From Luteolibacter sp. Y139 (lineage in GTDB: Bacteria > Verrucomicrobiota > Verrucomicrobiia > Verrucomicrobiales > Akkermansiaceae): a DNA stretch of 64,000 nucleotides. Shown here one piece after another: positions 1 through 9,519 of the stretch (position 1 is the stretch's first letter; every line of letters starts with the position of its first letter). Position numbers and translations under genes: made by a program. The stretch is taken from contig NZ_JBBUKT010000017.1 in NCBI RefSeq assembly GCF_038066715.1, positions 38,878 to 102,877 on the forward strand, given 5' to 3'. The notes beneath the pieces were generated by a model. That model saw only the letters and a list, made by a program, of their open reading frames with translations. It was not told the DNA's origin and did no database searches.

Positions 1-310
1 TTTTCCTGCCGACAGCAATGGCGCGCACATCCCCTTGGACCACCTGTTTGGCAGCGAAGGTCGTGAGATCCAGAAGGGAGATCCCGCCCGGCGTCGTGTA
101 GATCATCCGCTTCCCGTCCGGCGTGTAGCCGTTCTCATTGAAGTAAAGGCTCGCCGAACCCGGCTCCTTCGTAAGCTGGATCACCTTGTGCCCAGTATCC
201 GGATCGACCCAGGACTTTGGCTCTTCCTGAGCGACCGCCATGGGGAAAATGGCCGCCAACAAATAGCCAGCCAGCATGGCAAGGAAGCCGCAAGAGCGCG
301 AGAAATGCAT
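1..310 (-). CDS. Oligogalacturonate lyase-like secreted protein (5' part only)
   Basis: This is the first ~103 codons of a gene that runs off the left edge of the window. The start is the ATG at 310. Residues 1-27 form a signal peptide with a long hydrophobic stretch ending near AVAQE. The mature start contains WVDPDTGHKVIQLT, then EPGSASLYFNENGYTPDGK. This matches the N-terminal blade of the oligogalacturonate lyase / TolB-like propeller family (PL22), which cleaves short pectin fragments. The catalytic residues lie outside the window, so enzyme activity cannot be judged. A non-enzymatic TolB-type propeller is the main alternative. About 125 bp without a gene separate it from the next gene, which has the same orientation. 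Confidence 0.7.
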   Translation of the reverse strand, partial: MHFSRSCGFLAMLAGYLLAAIFPMAVAQEEPKSWVDPDTGHKVIQLTKEPGSASLYFNENGYTPDGKRMIYTTPGGISLLDLTTFAAKQVVQGDVRAIAVGRK

Positions 311-435
311 GATTGAGCCGGTGGGTTTGGAAATAGCTTATCGGAGACCGTGAATCACCGCAATACGGCTCTCCTCCGGCCGCTCCATCGCCGCTTTCCC
401 TACCGTTTCGGGTTACCCCAAAAAGAAGTCTCCGT

Positions 436-3105
436 CTACTTCCCCACCGGAGCCGACCGGAACGCAATCGCCTGCCGCACCGCCGGAGGAGTGGGCGCAT
501 CCTTCCCCATCGTGGCGTGCCAGAGGATCTCGTTCAGTTCGAAGTCATCCACCCGATCATATTCGCTGAAGTCCATCTTGTTCGAGCGGTCCGAGCCGTA
601 GGAGAGCTCGGTGTTCTTCTCCTCCACATCGAACTGCGCGGCCTCGTGCGTGTAGGGCGTGAGATCCGCGACATCGGTGAAGCTATTGAACATCGGCCGC
701 GCCGCGGCGTCGTATTGGCTCAGCGGCTCCAGCCCCAGGATCAGCTCCATCGTGCGGATCATGCTCACGGTCGAGTAGAGCGTGCTGTCCACCACCTTGC
801 GCTTCGTATACGGCGAAATCACCAGGCCCACGGTGCGCTGGGCATCGACATGATCCGGACCGTTCTGAGCATCGTCCTCGATCACGAAGATCGCCGTCTC
901 TTTCCAAAGCGGGCCGCGCGAGATGTGATCCACGATCCTCCCGAGTGCTAGGTCATTCGAGGCGACACAGGCTTTCGGAGTAAAAGTTCCCACCGTGGTC
1001 CCGGTCGTGTGGTCTTCTCCCAGGCTCATGACAATCATGCGCGGCATCGTCCCCTCCTGTGCGAACTTGTCGTATTCCGCCAGGAAGACCTCGGCCTTGT
1101 CGGTGTCACGGTCCTTCTTGCCTGCCACTTTCGGAATCCCGTACTCCGCGCAAATGTGGCCGATCAGGCCGGGCACACGGCCCTCCATCTTCGTGGCGCC
1201 ATTTCCATCGCTGACCCGCTTGCCGTATTCGCCATAGGCGCGGTAGGTCAGACCGGCGCGACCGCAGGCATCCCAAATGTAACCTGACGGCGCATTCTGA
1301 AGCTCACCCTCATCATCATCCTCCACGCCCTCGCGCTTCGAGTAGGTGAGGTGCCAATCGCGTGAAATATAGTCGGTCGCATAGGCCATCGTGCTCCACG
1401 GATGCCCATCGCGGCTCACCTGGCCGTTGCAGTAGAGATTGTCCACCAGCACGAATTCCTCGGCGAGCTTGTGATGGTTCGGTGTGACCTGCCGCGGGAA
1501 CATGCACAGCGCGGGATCCCCATTGCCCTTCGGATTGGGTCCGGCAGCGAGGTCGCCGAAGACCTGATCGTAGGTGCGGTTCTCCTTGATGATATAGATG
1601 ATGTTCTTGATCGGGCTCGGATCTCCGACGCGGGTCGGAATCGCCGTCTTCACCGGATGCGGAGCCGCGGTCAGCTGCTCGTCGGAATAGGGACAGTTCT
1701 GATAGACCTTCGCCGTGTAGTCCTTGAGCGTCGCCTCATCCGGCACCGGCAGCACGGTAAGGGCGCCGCTCATCAGCGTGCCGATGTAAGGGAAACTCCA
1801 TGCCCCCCGGCCTCTCTTGGGGCTTCCTTCCTCCTTATCCTCGTCCTCTTCGGGCGCCTTATCCCGAATGGGATTCGCATGCGAACGCAGCCCCTTCCCC
1901 ACGCCGATCAGCAGCTTCTTCCCATCCGGCGAAACCGCCACCGCCGAGGGATACCAGCCAGTCGGAATGAAGCCCTTCACACCCGATTGCCGCGGCTCCT
2001 CCACATCGATCACCGCGATGCAGTTGTTATCCGCATTCGCCACGTAGAGCGTGTCACCATCCGGCGCCAGCGCCAGCGATGCCGGCGTGCTGCCCTCCGG
2101 CGCTTTCGGAAAGAGCGCCGTGTGGATGGTCTCGATCACATGGCCTCGCTTGGTATCTACGACGCTCACCGTATTACTCGCCGAGCAGGCAACGAAGAGC
2201 CGGCCATCCTTGTGAAGCGCCATCTGATTCGGGTGATCTCCCACTGAAATCTTGTTCACGACCTGAAAGGCAACAGGATCGATCACCAGCACCTTGTCCC
2301 CTGCCCAATCGCTTACGAAAATCTGCTTCGGACCGACCACCACGTCATAGGGCCTCCCACCGACTTCCAGCACCTTCGATTCCCCCGCCTTGCCCTGGTC
2401 ATCCTCCTTCAAGGAGATCGCTTCCAACCGTCCTAGATTCACATCCAGCGAATAAAGCAGGCCGCGGGATTCATCGAGCGCCACGCCGGAGCGGAATGCT
2501 TTCTCATCCACCGGCGGCGCGTCGCCCGCCTTCTTCTCATCGGGCTTGGCGGGAGCCGCTGGTTCCGGCGCGGGTTTGGTTTCCGGTTTCGCCCTGACTG
2601 CCGCCCTTTCCTGGGCAGGTGTGGGCTCGGGCGGGCTCGTGCGAGTGAAACGCCCGTCCTTCAGGTCGAAGCTGTGCAGCCTTCCGAAGCCGCCGCCCGA
2701 CCACCAGACCTTCCCCGCGGCTTCATCCATCCCGAGGCCGAACCAACTCTGCCGACTGCCCGTCCTCGCGAGCTGCACCGGTTGCTCGCCGCTGATGTCC
2801 ACCAGGTAGAGGAAGTGCCGGTTGTATCCGCTGGTCGCGATCAGCACCCGCTTGCCATCCCTGAGCGGAGTCACATTGAGCGGCATGTCCGTGGTCTCGA
2901 AGTGCTTTCCCACCGGCGTGAGATGCCAGCCATTCGGCAAGAGAAAGCCGGACTCCGTCGGCCCCGCCGTCCGCGTTGCTTCCTGAGCGGACGCGATCCC
3001 TCCCAATGCAAGCAATCCGCAGAGCGAAGGCATCGCCAATGCCACACGGGAGTGATGCCGGATGATCGTGAGAAAAGCCGCGGAAGTGTGTGGAAGCGTG
3101 GACAT
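436..3105 (-). CDS. YncE-type beta-propeller / phosphoesterase fusion protein
   Basis: The protein has 889 aa from the chosen ATG. The N-terminus looks like a signal peptide ending near IASAQE. Residues ~50-480 are a YVTN/YncE-like propeller, with repeats such as GDHPNQMALHKDGRLFVACS and ALAPDGDTLYVANADNN. Residues ~500-860 are a PF04185-type phosphoesterase (alkaline phosphatase superfamily): KENRTYDQVFGD near 507, SLGEDHTTGT near 698 and EDDAQNGPDHVD near 748. The architecture is known as bifunctional YncE / alkaline phosphatase family protein; its substrate is not established. The frame stays open upstream of 3105, but the extra residues are Trp/Cys/Arg-rich and not protein-like. An in-frame ATG at 3120 is the nearest alternative. 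The gene is divergent from the GAF gene. Confidence 0.88.
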   Translation of the reverse strand: MSTLPHTSAAFLTIIRHHSRVALAMPSLCGLLALGGIASAQEATRTAGPTESGFLLPNGWHLTPVGKHFETTDMPLNVTPLRDGKRVLIATSGYNRHFLYLVDISGEQPVQLARTGSRQSWFGLGMDEAAGKVWWSGGGFGRLHSFDLKDGRFTRTSPPEPTPAQERAAVRAKPETKPAPEPAAPAKPDEKKAGDAPPVDEKAFRSGVALDESRGLLYSLDVNLGRLEAISLKEDDQGKAGESKVLEVGGRPYDVVVGPKQIFVSDWAGDKVLVIDPVAFQVVNKISVGDHPNQMALHKDGRLFVACSASNTVSVVDTKRGHVIETIHTALFPKAPEGSTPASLALAPDGDTLYVANADNNCIAVIDVEEPRQSGVKGFIPTGWYPSAVAVSPDGKKLLIGVGKGLRSHANPIRDKAPEEDEDKEEGSPKRGRGAWSFPYIGTLMSGALTVLPVPDEATLKDYTAKVYQNCPYSDEQLTAAPHPVKTAIPTRVGDPSPIKNIIYIIKENRTYDQVFGDLAAGPNPKGNGDPALCMFPRQVTPNHHKLAEEFVLVDNLYCNGQVSRDGHPWSTMAYATDYISRDWHLTYSKREGVEDDDEGELQNAPSGYIWDACGRAGLTYRAYGEYGKRVSDGNGATKMEGRVPGLIGHICAEYGIPKVAGKKDRDTDKAEVFLAEYDKFAQEGTMPRMIVMSLGEDHTTGTTVGTFTPKACVASNDLALGRIVDHISRGPLWKETAIFVIEDDAQNGPDHVDAQRTVGLVISPYTKRKVVDSTLYSTVSMIRTMELILGLEPLSQYDAAARPMFNSFTDVADLTPYTHEAAQFDVEEKNTELSYGSDRSNKMDFSEYDRVDDFELNEILWHATMGKDAPTPPAVRQAIAFRSAPVGK

Positions 3106-3328
3106 GGGAAAGAGGGCCATTGGCAGGTGATTCAGAGTGATTGCTACGAAAACTCCCCGTGGATTCCTTCCCCCCTCAAGCCGCGGTTCGCGACAAACAA
3201 GTTGCAAACGAATTTGAAAGGCTCCGCAACACCACCTCCCACCCCATTCATCCGAACACCACCACATTACCCACTCCATGCTTCCCCTCCCAACGGCATC
3301 GGGTAACAAGTCTCTTACTCCCAGAACC

Positions 3329-3928
3329 ATGAACACGGAATCCCCCTGCGACCTGGAATCGGTGATCGCGACCGGGCGCCTCAAGCAGCGGCCGAATCGC
3401 GCACCTGATCTTGATGGCGAGACCCAAGCGCTGCTGGAGATGGTTCACGATGTGGCAAAGGCACCCAAGACCTTCTTCGACAAGCTGATCACGGAAGTCC
3501 TCGAAAACACCCATGCGGATTCATCCGGCATCAGCCTTCTCGATGAAGAGAAAGGCAGGTTTTTCTGGCCTGCGGTGGTGGGCGGACTGGCTTCCTACAT
3601 CGGGGGCGGAACACCTGCTGACTTCGGTCCTTGCGGCACGGTCTTGGAGCGCGACGCTCCGGTGCTTTTCATCCACCCCGAGCGCCACTTCACCTACCTC
3701 CAGTCGATCTCTCCTCCGCTGGAAGAGGTTCTCCTGATTCCGTTCCACTCGGACGGGAAGCCCGTCGGAACGATCTGGGCAGTCATTCACGAGAAGGACC
3801 GGCACTTCGATGCCGAGGACAAGCGGCGACTGGAGAACCTCAGCTCCTTCGCGGCGTCGGCCTATCAGGTGCTCGTGAGCACGGGTGCCTTGAAGGCGGT
3901 CCTGGCGGGCAACACGGTGAATTTGTGA
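3329..3928 (+). CDS. Stand-alone GAF domain protein
   Basis: A 199-aa soluble protein consisting of little more than one GAF sensor domain (residues ~35-185). Typical stretches are FFDKLITEVLENTHADSSGI, the GPCGTVLERDAPVLF segment, and PLEEVLLIPFHSDGKPVGTIW, with ErhFDAEDKRRLENLSSFAA in the last helix. There is no kinase, cyclase or HTH output domain. GAF domains bind small ligands such as cyclic nucleotides, haem or bilins; no ligand can be assigned here. The ATG at 3329 is preferred over an in-frame start at 3278 because the extra 17 residues are not domain-like. The gene stands alone, divergent from the phosphoesterase gene and followed by ~350 bp without a gene. Confidence 0.8.
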   Translation: MNTESPCDLESVIATGRLKQRPNRAPDLDGETQALLEMVHDVAKAPKTFFDKLITEVLENTHADSSGISLLDEEKGRFFWPAVVGGLASYIGGGTPADFGPCGTVLERDAPVLFIHPERHFTYLQSISPPLEEVLLIPFHSDGKPVGTIWAVIHEKDRHFDAEDKRRLENLSSFAASAYQVLVSTGALKAVLAGNTVNL

Positions 3929-4275
3929 GGGTCGTCGGGCTCACCTATGAATAATTGGAGGTGCAGGTTTCTCCTTCACCACCACCGCGCAAAGTGCCTG
4001 CATCCGGCTTACGCCGCGGGCCTCGCCGAGAGGATTTCCGATCGCCAAACCCGCCCTGTAGATTTGCCCGACAAACCGCGTGCAAATGCTGATGCCAGCG
4101 CCGCTCCCGTCGTGGCCTTTCCTTCTGCAACCATCGATTTTCGGGAGCAATCTGCGCCTTGATTCCCTCGGATTCTCCGGACCTCACGCTCTCTTTTAAG
4201 CGACCTCGCTGCCGCTCTCATTCGGGGAGTTCGCCTCTTCCGACCCGGCTAAAGGCTCGCGTATGAAAGGCATTT
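3929..4275. other. Gene-free stretch between GAF and cytochrome genes
   Basis: About 350 bp with no convincing reading frame, RNA gene or hairpin-plus-T-run terminator. The right end carries a good Shine-Dalgarno-like GAAAGG at 4265-4270, which serves the TTG start at 4276. The promoter of the next operon presumably lies here, but I could not pick a -35/-10 pair with confidence. Confidence 0.5.
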
Positions 4276-7200
4276 TTGCTCCCTTGGGTATTCCCGACGC
4301 CCACGATCCGAACCCGTTTCCTTTCCGCCTTGAGAGTCCTGCTGCCGATCTGCTCGTTTTCCATTCTCGCGCTTCCCACTCTCCTGAGTGCGGAACCTGC
4401 CACGGTCGACTTTAGCAAGGACGTCCGCCCCATTCTCTCGAATCGCTGCTTCAAATGCCACGGCCCCGATGAAGGCGCGCGCAAGGGCAAGCTCCGCCTC
4501 GATCTCAAGGAAGCCGCGCTCGGCGCCGGCGAATCCGGCAAGACCACGATCGTCCCCCACAAGCCGGACGAAAGCGAACTCGTGAAGCGCCTCCACTCCA
4601 CCGATCCGGAGGACATCATGCCGCCCGCGAGCGCGAAGATGGAAATGCCGGAAAGCGAGCGCGAGATCCTGCGTCAATGGATCGCCCAAGGTGCGGAATA
4701 CAAGGATCACTGGGCCTTCGTCCCACCGGTCAAAGTCACCCTTCCAGCCGGCGACACCAAACCAGCAATCGATCAGCTGGTGCAGAAGCGTCTAACAGCC
4801 GAGCACCTCAAGCCCTCTCCGGAAGCTGGCAAATACCAGCTCATCCGCCGCGTCTCGCTCGACCTCACCGGCCTGCCGCCATCGCCGGAGGAAACGCACG
4901 CCTTCGTCAACGACACCGCGCCCGATGCCTACGACAAACTCGTCGATCGCCTGCTCGCCTCCCCTGCCTATGGCGAACGCTGGGCACGCCGCTGGATGGA
5001 CCTCGCCCGCTACGCCGACACCAATGGCTACGAGAAGGACCGCGAACGCAGCATCTGGCCATGGCGCGATTGGGTGATCCGCTCGCTCAATGACGACATG
5101 CCCTTCGATCAGTTCACGATCCGGCAACTCGCCGGTGACATGCTGCCCGGGGCTACTCCTGACGACATCGTCGCCACCGGCTTTCACCGGAATACGATGC
5201 TCAATGAAGAAGGCGGCATCGACCCACTCGAGTTCCGCTATCACGCGATGACCGACCGCGTGGCCACCACCGGCATCACCTGGCTCGGCATGACCGTGGG
5301 CTGCGCGCAGTGTCACACGCACAAATACGACCCCATCCTGCACCGGGAGTATTTCCAGCTGATGGCCTTCATGGATAACACGGAGGAGATCCGCTACGAC
5401 TTGCCGGACCCCACCTTGGCCGAGCGGCAGTCAAAGCGGGACCGCGAAGTCGCTGACCTCATCGCCGCGCTTCCGGAAAAGTGGCCATCACCTCCCCCAC
5501 CCGCTCCCACGCTCACCTCCGTCACCAGCGAGTCCGGTGAAGTGGCGAAGATCCTTCCCGATCAATCCGCCCTCTTCTCCACACCCGGCGCTGCCAAGGA
5601 CACCTACACGCTCTGCTTCGATGCGAAGGGCGGCACGATCGATCGCATCCGCTTGGATGCCCTGGCGGATGCCGGTATTGTTTCCGGTGGGCCCGGAAGG
5701 ACTGGCCACGGGAATTTCGTGCTGAGCGAAATCGAAGTCTACACCCGCCCGAATCGACCGAATGCCGAATGGCAGCGCGTCGAACTCGCCAGCGCAAGCG
5801 CCGCCGTCGAACAACCCGGTTACCCCGTGTCCGCCGCCATCGATGGCAAACGCGAGACCGGCTGGGCAGTTCAGAAAGACGGCGTGCCTCTCAAGACGGA
5901 CAAGGATGCCACCTTCACCTTCAAGACCCCCGTCGATACCCATCGCACCCCTCACTTCATGGTGAAGCTGGTGCAGGACTACGGCAGCTCCCACACCATC
6001 GGTCGGCCTAGGATCTCGGTCAGCGGACCGGATGACAAGAAGCCCGAAAACAAGGACGCTGTTAGACTCGCCTATGACGCATGGCTGGATCGCACCCGTG
6101 ACGCCACCGTGCCGTGGACAGTGCTGGAGCCCGTGAAGATGGATTCGAATGAACCCATCCTCACGCTGGAAAAGGACAAGTCCGTCTTCGTCTCCGGCGA
6201 CACCACCAAGGACGACCGTTTCGTCCTCACCTTTAAGGATTTCCCAGCCGGTGCTTCCTCCATCCGGTTGGAAGCGCTCGCCGACAAGCGGCAGCCCGCC
6301 TACGGCCCCGGCAAGACCTACTATGAAGGCCCGAGCGGTGATTTCCTGCTCTACCGCATCATCGTGAAAGCCGACGGCCAGGAGCTGAAGATCGCCTCCG
6401 CCAGCGCGAGCAACAGCAGCAATCCACAGCTCGCCATCGATGAAGACGACCTCACCGGCTGGGGACCCGCCGGCCGCTTCGGCGAGAATTGCCAGGCCGT
6501 CTTCAATCTCGCCGAGCCCCTGCCCCGTGCCCGCGAACTCACCGTGGAGTTGCGGATGGGCCGCCACTACGCCGCCACCCTCGGCAAGTTCCGCCTCTCC
6601 GCCACCGATGAACCAGCCAAGGCGCCCTCCCAAGTCCTCCCCCACGATCTGGAAGAAGTCCTCGTCACCGGCGACAAGCGCAAGATCGATGCCGCACGCC
6701 CCGAGCTCTTCCGCCAGTTCCTGCTCAATGCACCGGAGCTGACAAACGAAACCAACGCCATCCGCGAGCTGCTGAAGCCGCTCTCCACCACCTCCACCCT
6801 CGCGATGGCCGAGCGCGATCCACAGCACCCGCGCAAGACCTTCCGCCACAATCGCGGCGAGTTCACCCAGCCCGCGGAACCCGTCTCGCCGAACGTGCCC
6901 GCCTTCCTCCCACCTATGGACCCGAAGGAGCCGAAGAACCGCCTCGGCTTCGCCCGCTGGCTGGTCTCCCGGGGCCATCCGCTCACCGCGCGCGTCACCG
7001 TGAATCGCCAGTGGCAGGCATTCTTCGGCATCGGTCTCGTGAAGACCCTCGAGGACTTCGGCTTCCAGGGAGAGATGCCTAGCAATCAGGAGCTGCTCGA
7101 TTGGCTCGCCGTGGACTTCATGGAAAACGGCTGGTCCATGAAACGGCTCCACCGCCAGATCGTCACCAGCGCGACTTACAAGCAAAGCTCCAAGGTCACA

Positions 7201-7848
7201 CCCGAGCTGTTAGAAAAGGACCCACAGAACCGCCTGCTCGCCCGCGGCCCGCGCACCCGGGTGGAGGCTGAGATGGTGCGGGACATCGTCCTCAGCTCCG
7301 CCGACCTGCTTTCTCACAAGATGTATGGCCCCTCCGTCCGGCCACCCCAGCCGAATAGCGTCACCGAAGGCGCCTACGGCGGCATGTCCTGGGACGTCAG
7401 CCAGGGCGAGGATCGCTACCGCCGCGCGCTCTACACCTTCGCGAAGCGCTCGGCTCCCTTCGCCACCTCCATCACCTTCGACGCCCCCACCGGCGAAGCC
7501 TGCATCGCCCGCCGCGAAATGGCGAATAGCCCGCTACAGTCACTGGTGCTCCTCAATGACGAGGTCTTCTACGAAGCCGCCCAAGTGCTCGGCAAGAAAG
7601 TCGCCGCACTCCAGGGCACGCATGCGGACAAGGTCACCTACATCTTCGAGCGCTGCCTCACCCGCCCGCCCGAGGCCAGCGAGACGGACATGCTCGTCAC
7701 CTTCTACAACGGCCAAGTCGAACGCTTGAAGAAAGGCGAACTGAAGACCGCCGAACTCATGCCCGCCGGCTCCACCGACGACGAAGCCGCATGGATGATG
7801 ACCGCCCGCATCCTCCTCAATCTCGACGAAACCATCACCCGGAACTGA
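4276..7848 (+). CDS. PSCyt1/DUF1549/DUF1553 secreted cytochrome-type protein
   Basis: A 1190-aa exported protein of the planctomycete-type cytochrome family. After a signal peptide (~1-39) comes a PSCyt1 domain with the haem motif CFKCH at 58-62. A DUF1549 (PSCyt2) domain follows (~110-365), with a second haem-like CAQCH at 343-347. Residues ~400-790 hold two related jelly-roll/discoidin-like modules, each with a D-x-I/S-x-R-L-x-ALAD segment. DUF1553 (PSD1) spans ~885-1150. The family is almost confined to Planctomycetes and Verrucomicrobia; it is often linked to polysaccharide degradation, but its reaction is unproven. The start is TTG: a stop codon lies in frame just upstream and GAAAGG sits at suitable spacing. 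The DUF1501 gene follows after 4 bp, forming a standard pair. Confidence 0.9.
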   Translation: MLPWVFPTPTIRTRFLSALRVLLPICSFSILALPTLLSAEPATVDFSKDVRPILSNRCFKCHGPDEGARKGKLRLDLKEAALGAGESGKTTIVPHKPDESELVKRLHSTDPEDIMPPASAKMEMPESEREILRQWIAQGAEYKDHWAFVPPVKVTLPAGDTKPAIDQLVQKRLTAEHLKPSPEAGKYQLIRRVSLDLTGLPPSPEETHAFVNDTAPDAYDKLVDRLLASPAYGERWARRWMDLARYADTNGYEKDRERSIWPWRDWVIRSLNDDMPFDQFTIRQLAGDMLPGATPDDIVATGFHRNTMLNEEGGIDPLEFRYHAMTDRVATTGITWLGMTVGCAQCHTHKYDPILHREYFQLMAFMDNTEEIRYDLPDPTLAERQSKRDREVADLIAALPEKWPSPPPPAPTLTSVTSESGEVAKILPDQSALFSTPGAAKDTYTLCFDAKGGTIDRIRLDALADAGIVSGGPGRTGHGNFVLSEIEVYTRPNRPNAEWQRVELASASAAVEQPGYPVSAAIDGKRETGWAVQKDGVPLKTDKDATFTFKTPVDTHRTPHFMVKLVQDYGSSHTIGRPRISVSGPDDKKPENKDAVRLAYDAWLDRTRDATVPWTVLEPVKMDSNEPILTLEKDKSVFVSGDTTKDDRFVLTFKDFPAGASSIRLEALADKRQPAYGPGKTYYEGPSGDFLLYRIIVKADGQELKIASASASNSSNPQLAIDEDDLTGWGPAGRFGENCQAVFNLAEPLPRARELTVELRMGRHYAATLGKFRLSATDEPAKAPSQVLPHDLEEVLVTGDKRKIDAARPELFRQFLLNAPELTNETNAIRELLKPLSTTSTLAMAERDPQHPRKTFRHNRGEFTQPAEPVSPNVPAFLPPMDPKEPKNRLGFARWLVSRGHPLTARVTVNRQWQAFFGIGLVKTLEDFGFQGEMPSNQELLDWLAVDFMENGWSMKRLHRQIVTSATYKQSSKVTPELLEKDPQNRLLARGPRTRVEAEMVRDIVLSSADLLSHKMYGPSVRPPQPNSVTEGAYGGMSWDVSQGEDRYRRALYTFAKRSAPFATSITFDAPTGEACIARREMANSPLQSLVLLNDEVFYEAAQVLGKKVAALQGTHADKVTYIFERCLTRPPEASETDMLVTFYNGQVERLKKGELKTAELMPAGSTDDEAAWMMTARILLNLDETITRN

Positions 7849-7852
7849 TCCG

Positions 7853-9313
7853 ATGAACTGCCACAATTCCCTCTTCGCGAGACAGCATCTCCCGGGCAAT
7901 GACGTCAGCCGCCGTTGGTTCCTCAGGGAATGCGGCCTCGGCGTCGGCAAGATCGGCCTCGCCTCGCTGTTAGGCGACGCACTCTTCCAAAGCGCCGCAG
8001 CCGCCACCACTGCAGCCACCTCACCCATCGGCGCGAACTACCCCGGCAAGGCCAAGTCGGTGATCCACCTCTTCATGGCCGGCGCGCCATCCCAGCTCGA
8101 TCTCTTCGACCCGAAGCCAGAGCTCGCGAAGCTCGATGGCAAGCCCCTCCCGCCCTCCGTCACCAGCGGCCAGCGCCTCGCCTTCATCCGCCCGGATGCC
8201 GCGGTCATGTCATCGCGCTTCAAGTTCGCCCAGCACGGCCAGAGCGGCGCATGGATCAGCGAGCTGCTCCCCTACACCGCGAAGATCGCCGATGACCTCT
8301 GCTTCGTGAAATCGGTCAAGACCGACCAATTCAACCACGCCCCCGCGCAGATCTTCTTCAATACCGGCTTCCTCCAGCCCGGCCGCCCCAGCATCGGCTC
8401 ATGGGTCACCTACGGCCTCGGCTCGATGAACAACAACCTGCCCGCCTTCGTCGTCCTCAGCACCGGCGCAGGTGTCAGCGGTGGCGCGGCGAATTGGTCC
8501 AGCGGCTTCCTGCCCACCGTCTACTCGGGCGTGCGCTTTCGCAATTCCGGCGACCCGATCCTCAATACCGCCAGCCCCCGCGGCGTGGATGACAAGCTCC
8601 AGCGCGACACCATCGACGTCGTCTCACAGCTCAATCGCCTGCAACTCGCCAGCGTCAGTGATCCCGAGATCTCCACCCGCATCGCCGCGCACGAGATGGC
8701 TTTCCGTCTCCAACACAGCGCCCCGGAACTCACCGATCTCTCCGGCGAGAGCGAGGCCACGCTGAAGCTCTACGGCATCGATGACATCAAGAAGCCATCC
8801 TACGCACGCGCCTGCCTGCTCGCACGCCGCATGGTCGAGCGCGGCGTGCGCTTCATCAATATCTACCACGAGGGCTGGGACGCCCACTCCGACCTCGCGG
8901 GCAATCACGGCAGCATGTGCAAGGCCACCGACCAGGCCAGCGCCGCCCTCGTCACCGATCTCAAGCAACGCGGCCTGTTAGACGAAACCCTCGTCGTCTG
9001 GGGTGGTGAATTCGGCCGCACCCCGATGGTCGAGACCAATCCTACTCTAGGTCGCGCCCTCGGCCGCGACCACCACCCCTCCGCCTTCACCGTCTGGATG
9101 GCCGGTGGCGGCATCAAGCCCGGCCTCAGCTACGGAGAGACCGATGACCTCGGCTACCAGGTCGTCGACAAGCCCGTCCACGTCCACGACCTGCAGGCCA
9201 CCATGCTCCACTGCCTCGGCATCGATCATGAGCGCCTCACCTACTTCTACGCCGGCCGCCACTTCCGCCTCACGGATGTCCATGGCCACGTGGTGAAGGA
9301 CCTGATGGCGTGA
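7853..9313 (+). CDS. DUF1501 family Tat-exported protein
   Basis: A 486-aa protein with a twin-arginine signal, SRRWFL at 19-24, followed by a hydrophobic stretch to about residue 50. The rest is a DUF1501 domain, distantly related to the alkaline phosphatase/sulfatase fold: KSVIHLFMAGAPSQLDLFDP near 64, the GGEFGRTPM motif near 384 and GRDHHPSAFTVWMAGGG near 403. The gene starts 4 bp after the DUF1549/DUF1553 gene and is almost certainly co-transcribed with it. The two families co-occur widely in Verrucomicrobia and Planctomycetes and are inferred to act together in the periplasm. Tat export suggests cytoplasmic folding with a cofactor or metal. The exact activity is unknown. Confidence 0.92.
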   Translation: MNCHNSLFARQHLPGNDVSRRWFLRECGLGVGKIGLASLLGDALFQSAAAATTAATSPIGANYPGKAKSVIHLFMAGAPSQLDLFDPKPELAKLDGKPLPPSVTSGQRLAFIRPDAAVMSSRFKFAQHGQSGAWISELLPYTAKIADDLCFVKSVKTDQFNHAPAQIFFNTGFLQPGRPSIGSWVTYGLGSMNNNLPAFVVLSTGAGVSGGAANWSSGFLPTVYSGVRFRNSGDPILNTASPRGVDDKLQRDTIDVVSQLNRLQLASVSDPEISTRIAAHEMAFRLQHSAPELTDLSGESEATLKLYGIDDIKKPSYARACLLARRMVERGVRFINIYHEGWDAHSDLAGNHGSMCKATDQASAALVTDLKQRGLLDETLVVWGGEFGRTPMVETNPTLGRALGRDHHPSAFTVWMAGGGIKPGLSYGETDDLGYQVVDKPVHVHDLQATMLHCLGIDHERLTYFYAGRHFRLTDVHGHVVKDLMA

Positions 9314-9519
9314 TGCGGATTCGCCTCCTTGCAGGCATCCGGTATTCACCCGAACACCATGAGCGTGAGTGATTTGTCACGCCCGGGACTGGCGCGCGCC
9401 TTGCTTCTCGCGTGCCGGACCTGCATGGTCCACCGGTCTCGTTTCAGGGCGGCCCCCGTCGTCAGGAACGCGACCTCAGCCATTGCCGTTTCTCCCCCAA
9501 GCACGTCCTTGGGCCCCCG

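Noticed and set aside
3106..3384. N-terminal extension of the YncE/phosphoesterase gene
   Set aside because: The extra residues are Trp/Cys/Arg-rich, overlap the divergent GAF gene and precede a normal signal peptide.
5488..7185. A 565-codon minus-strand frame inside the DUF1549/DUF1553 gene
   Set aside because: Gly/Glu/Val-rich shadow; the plus-strand product has clear family motifs.
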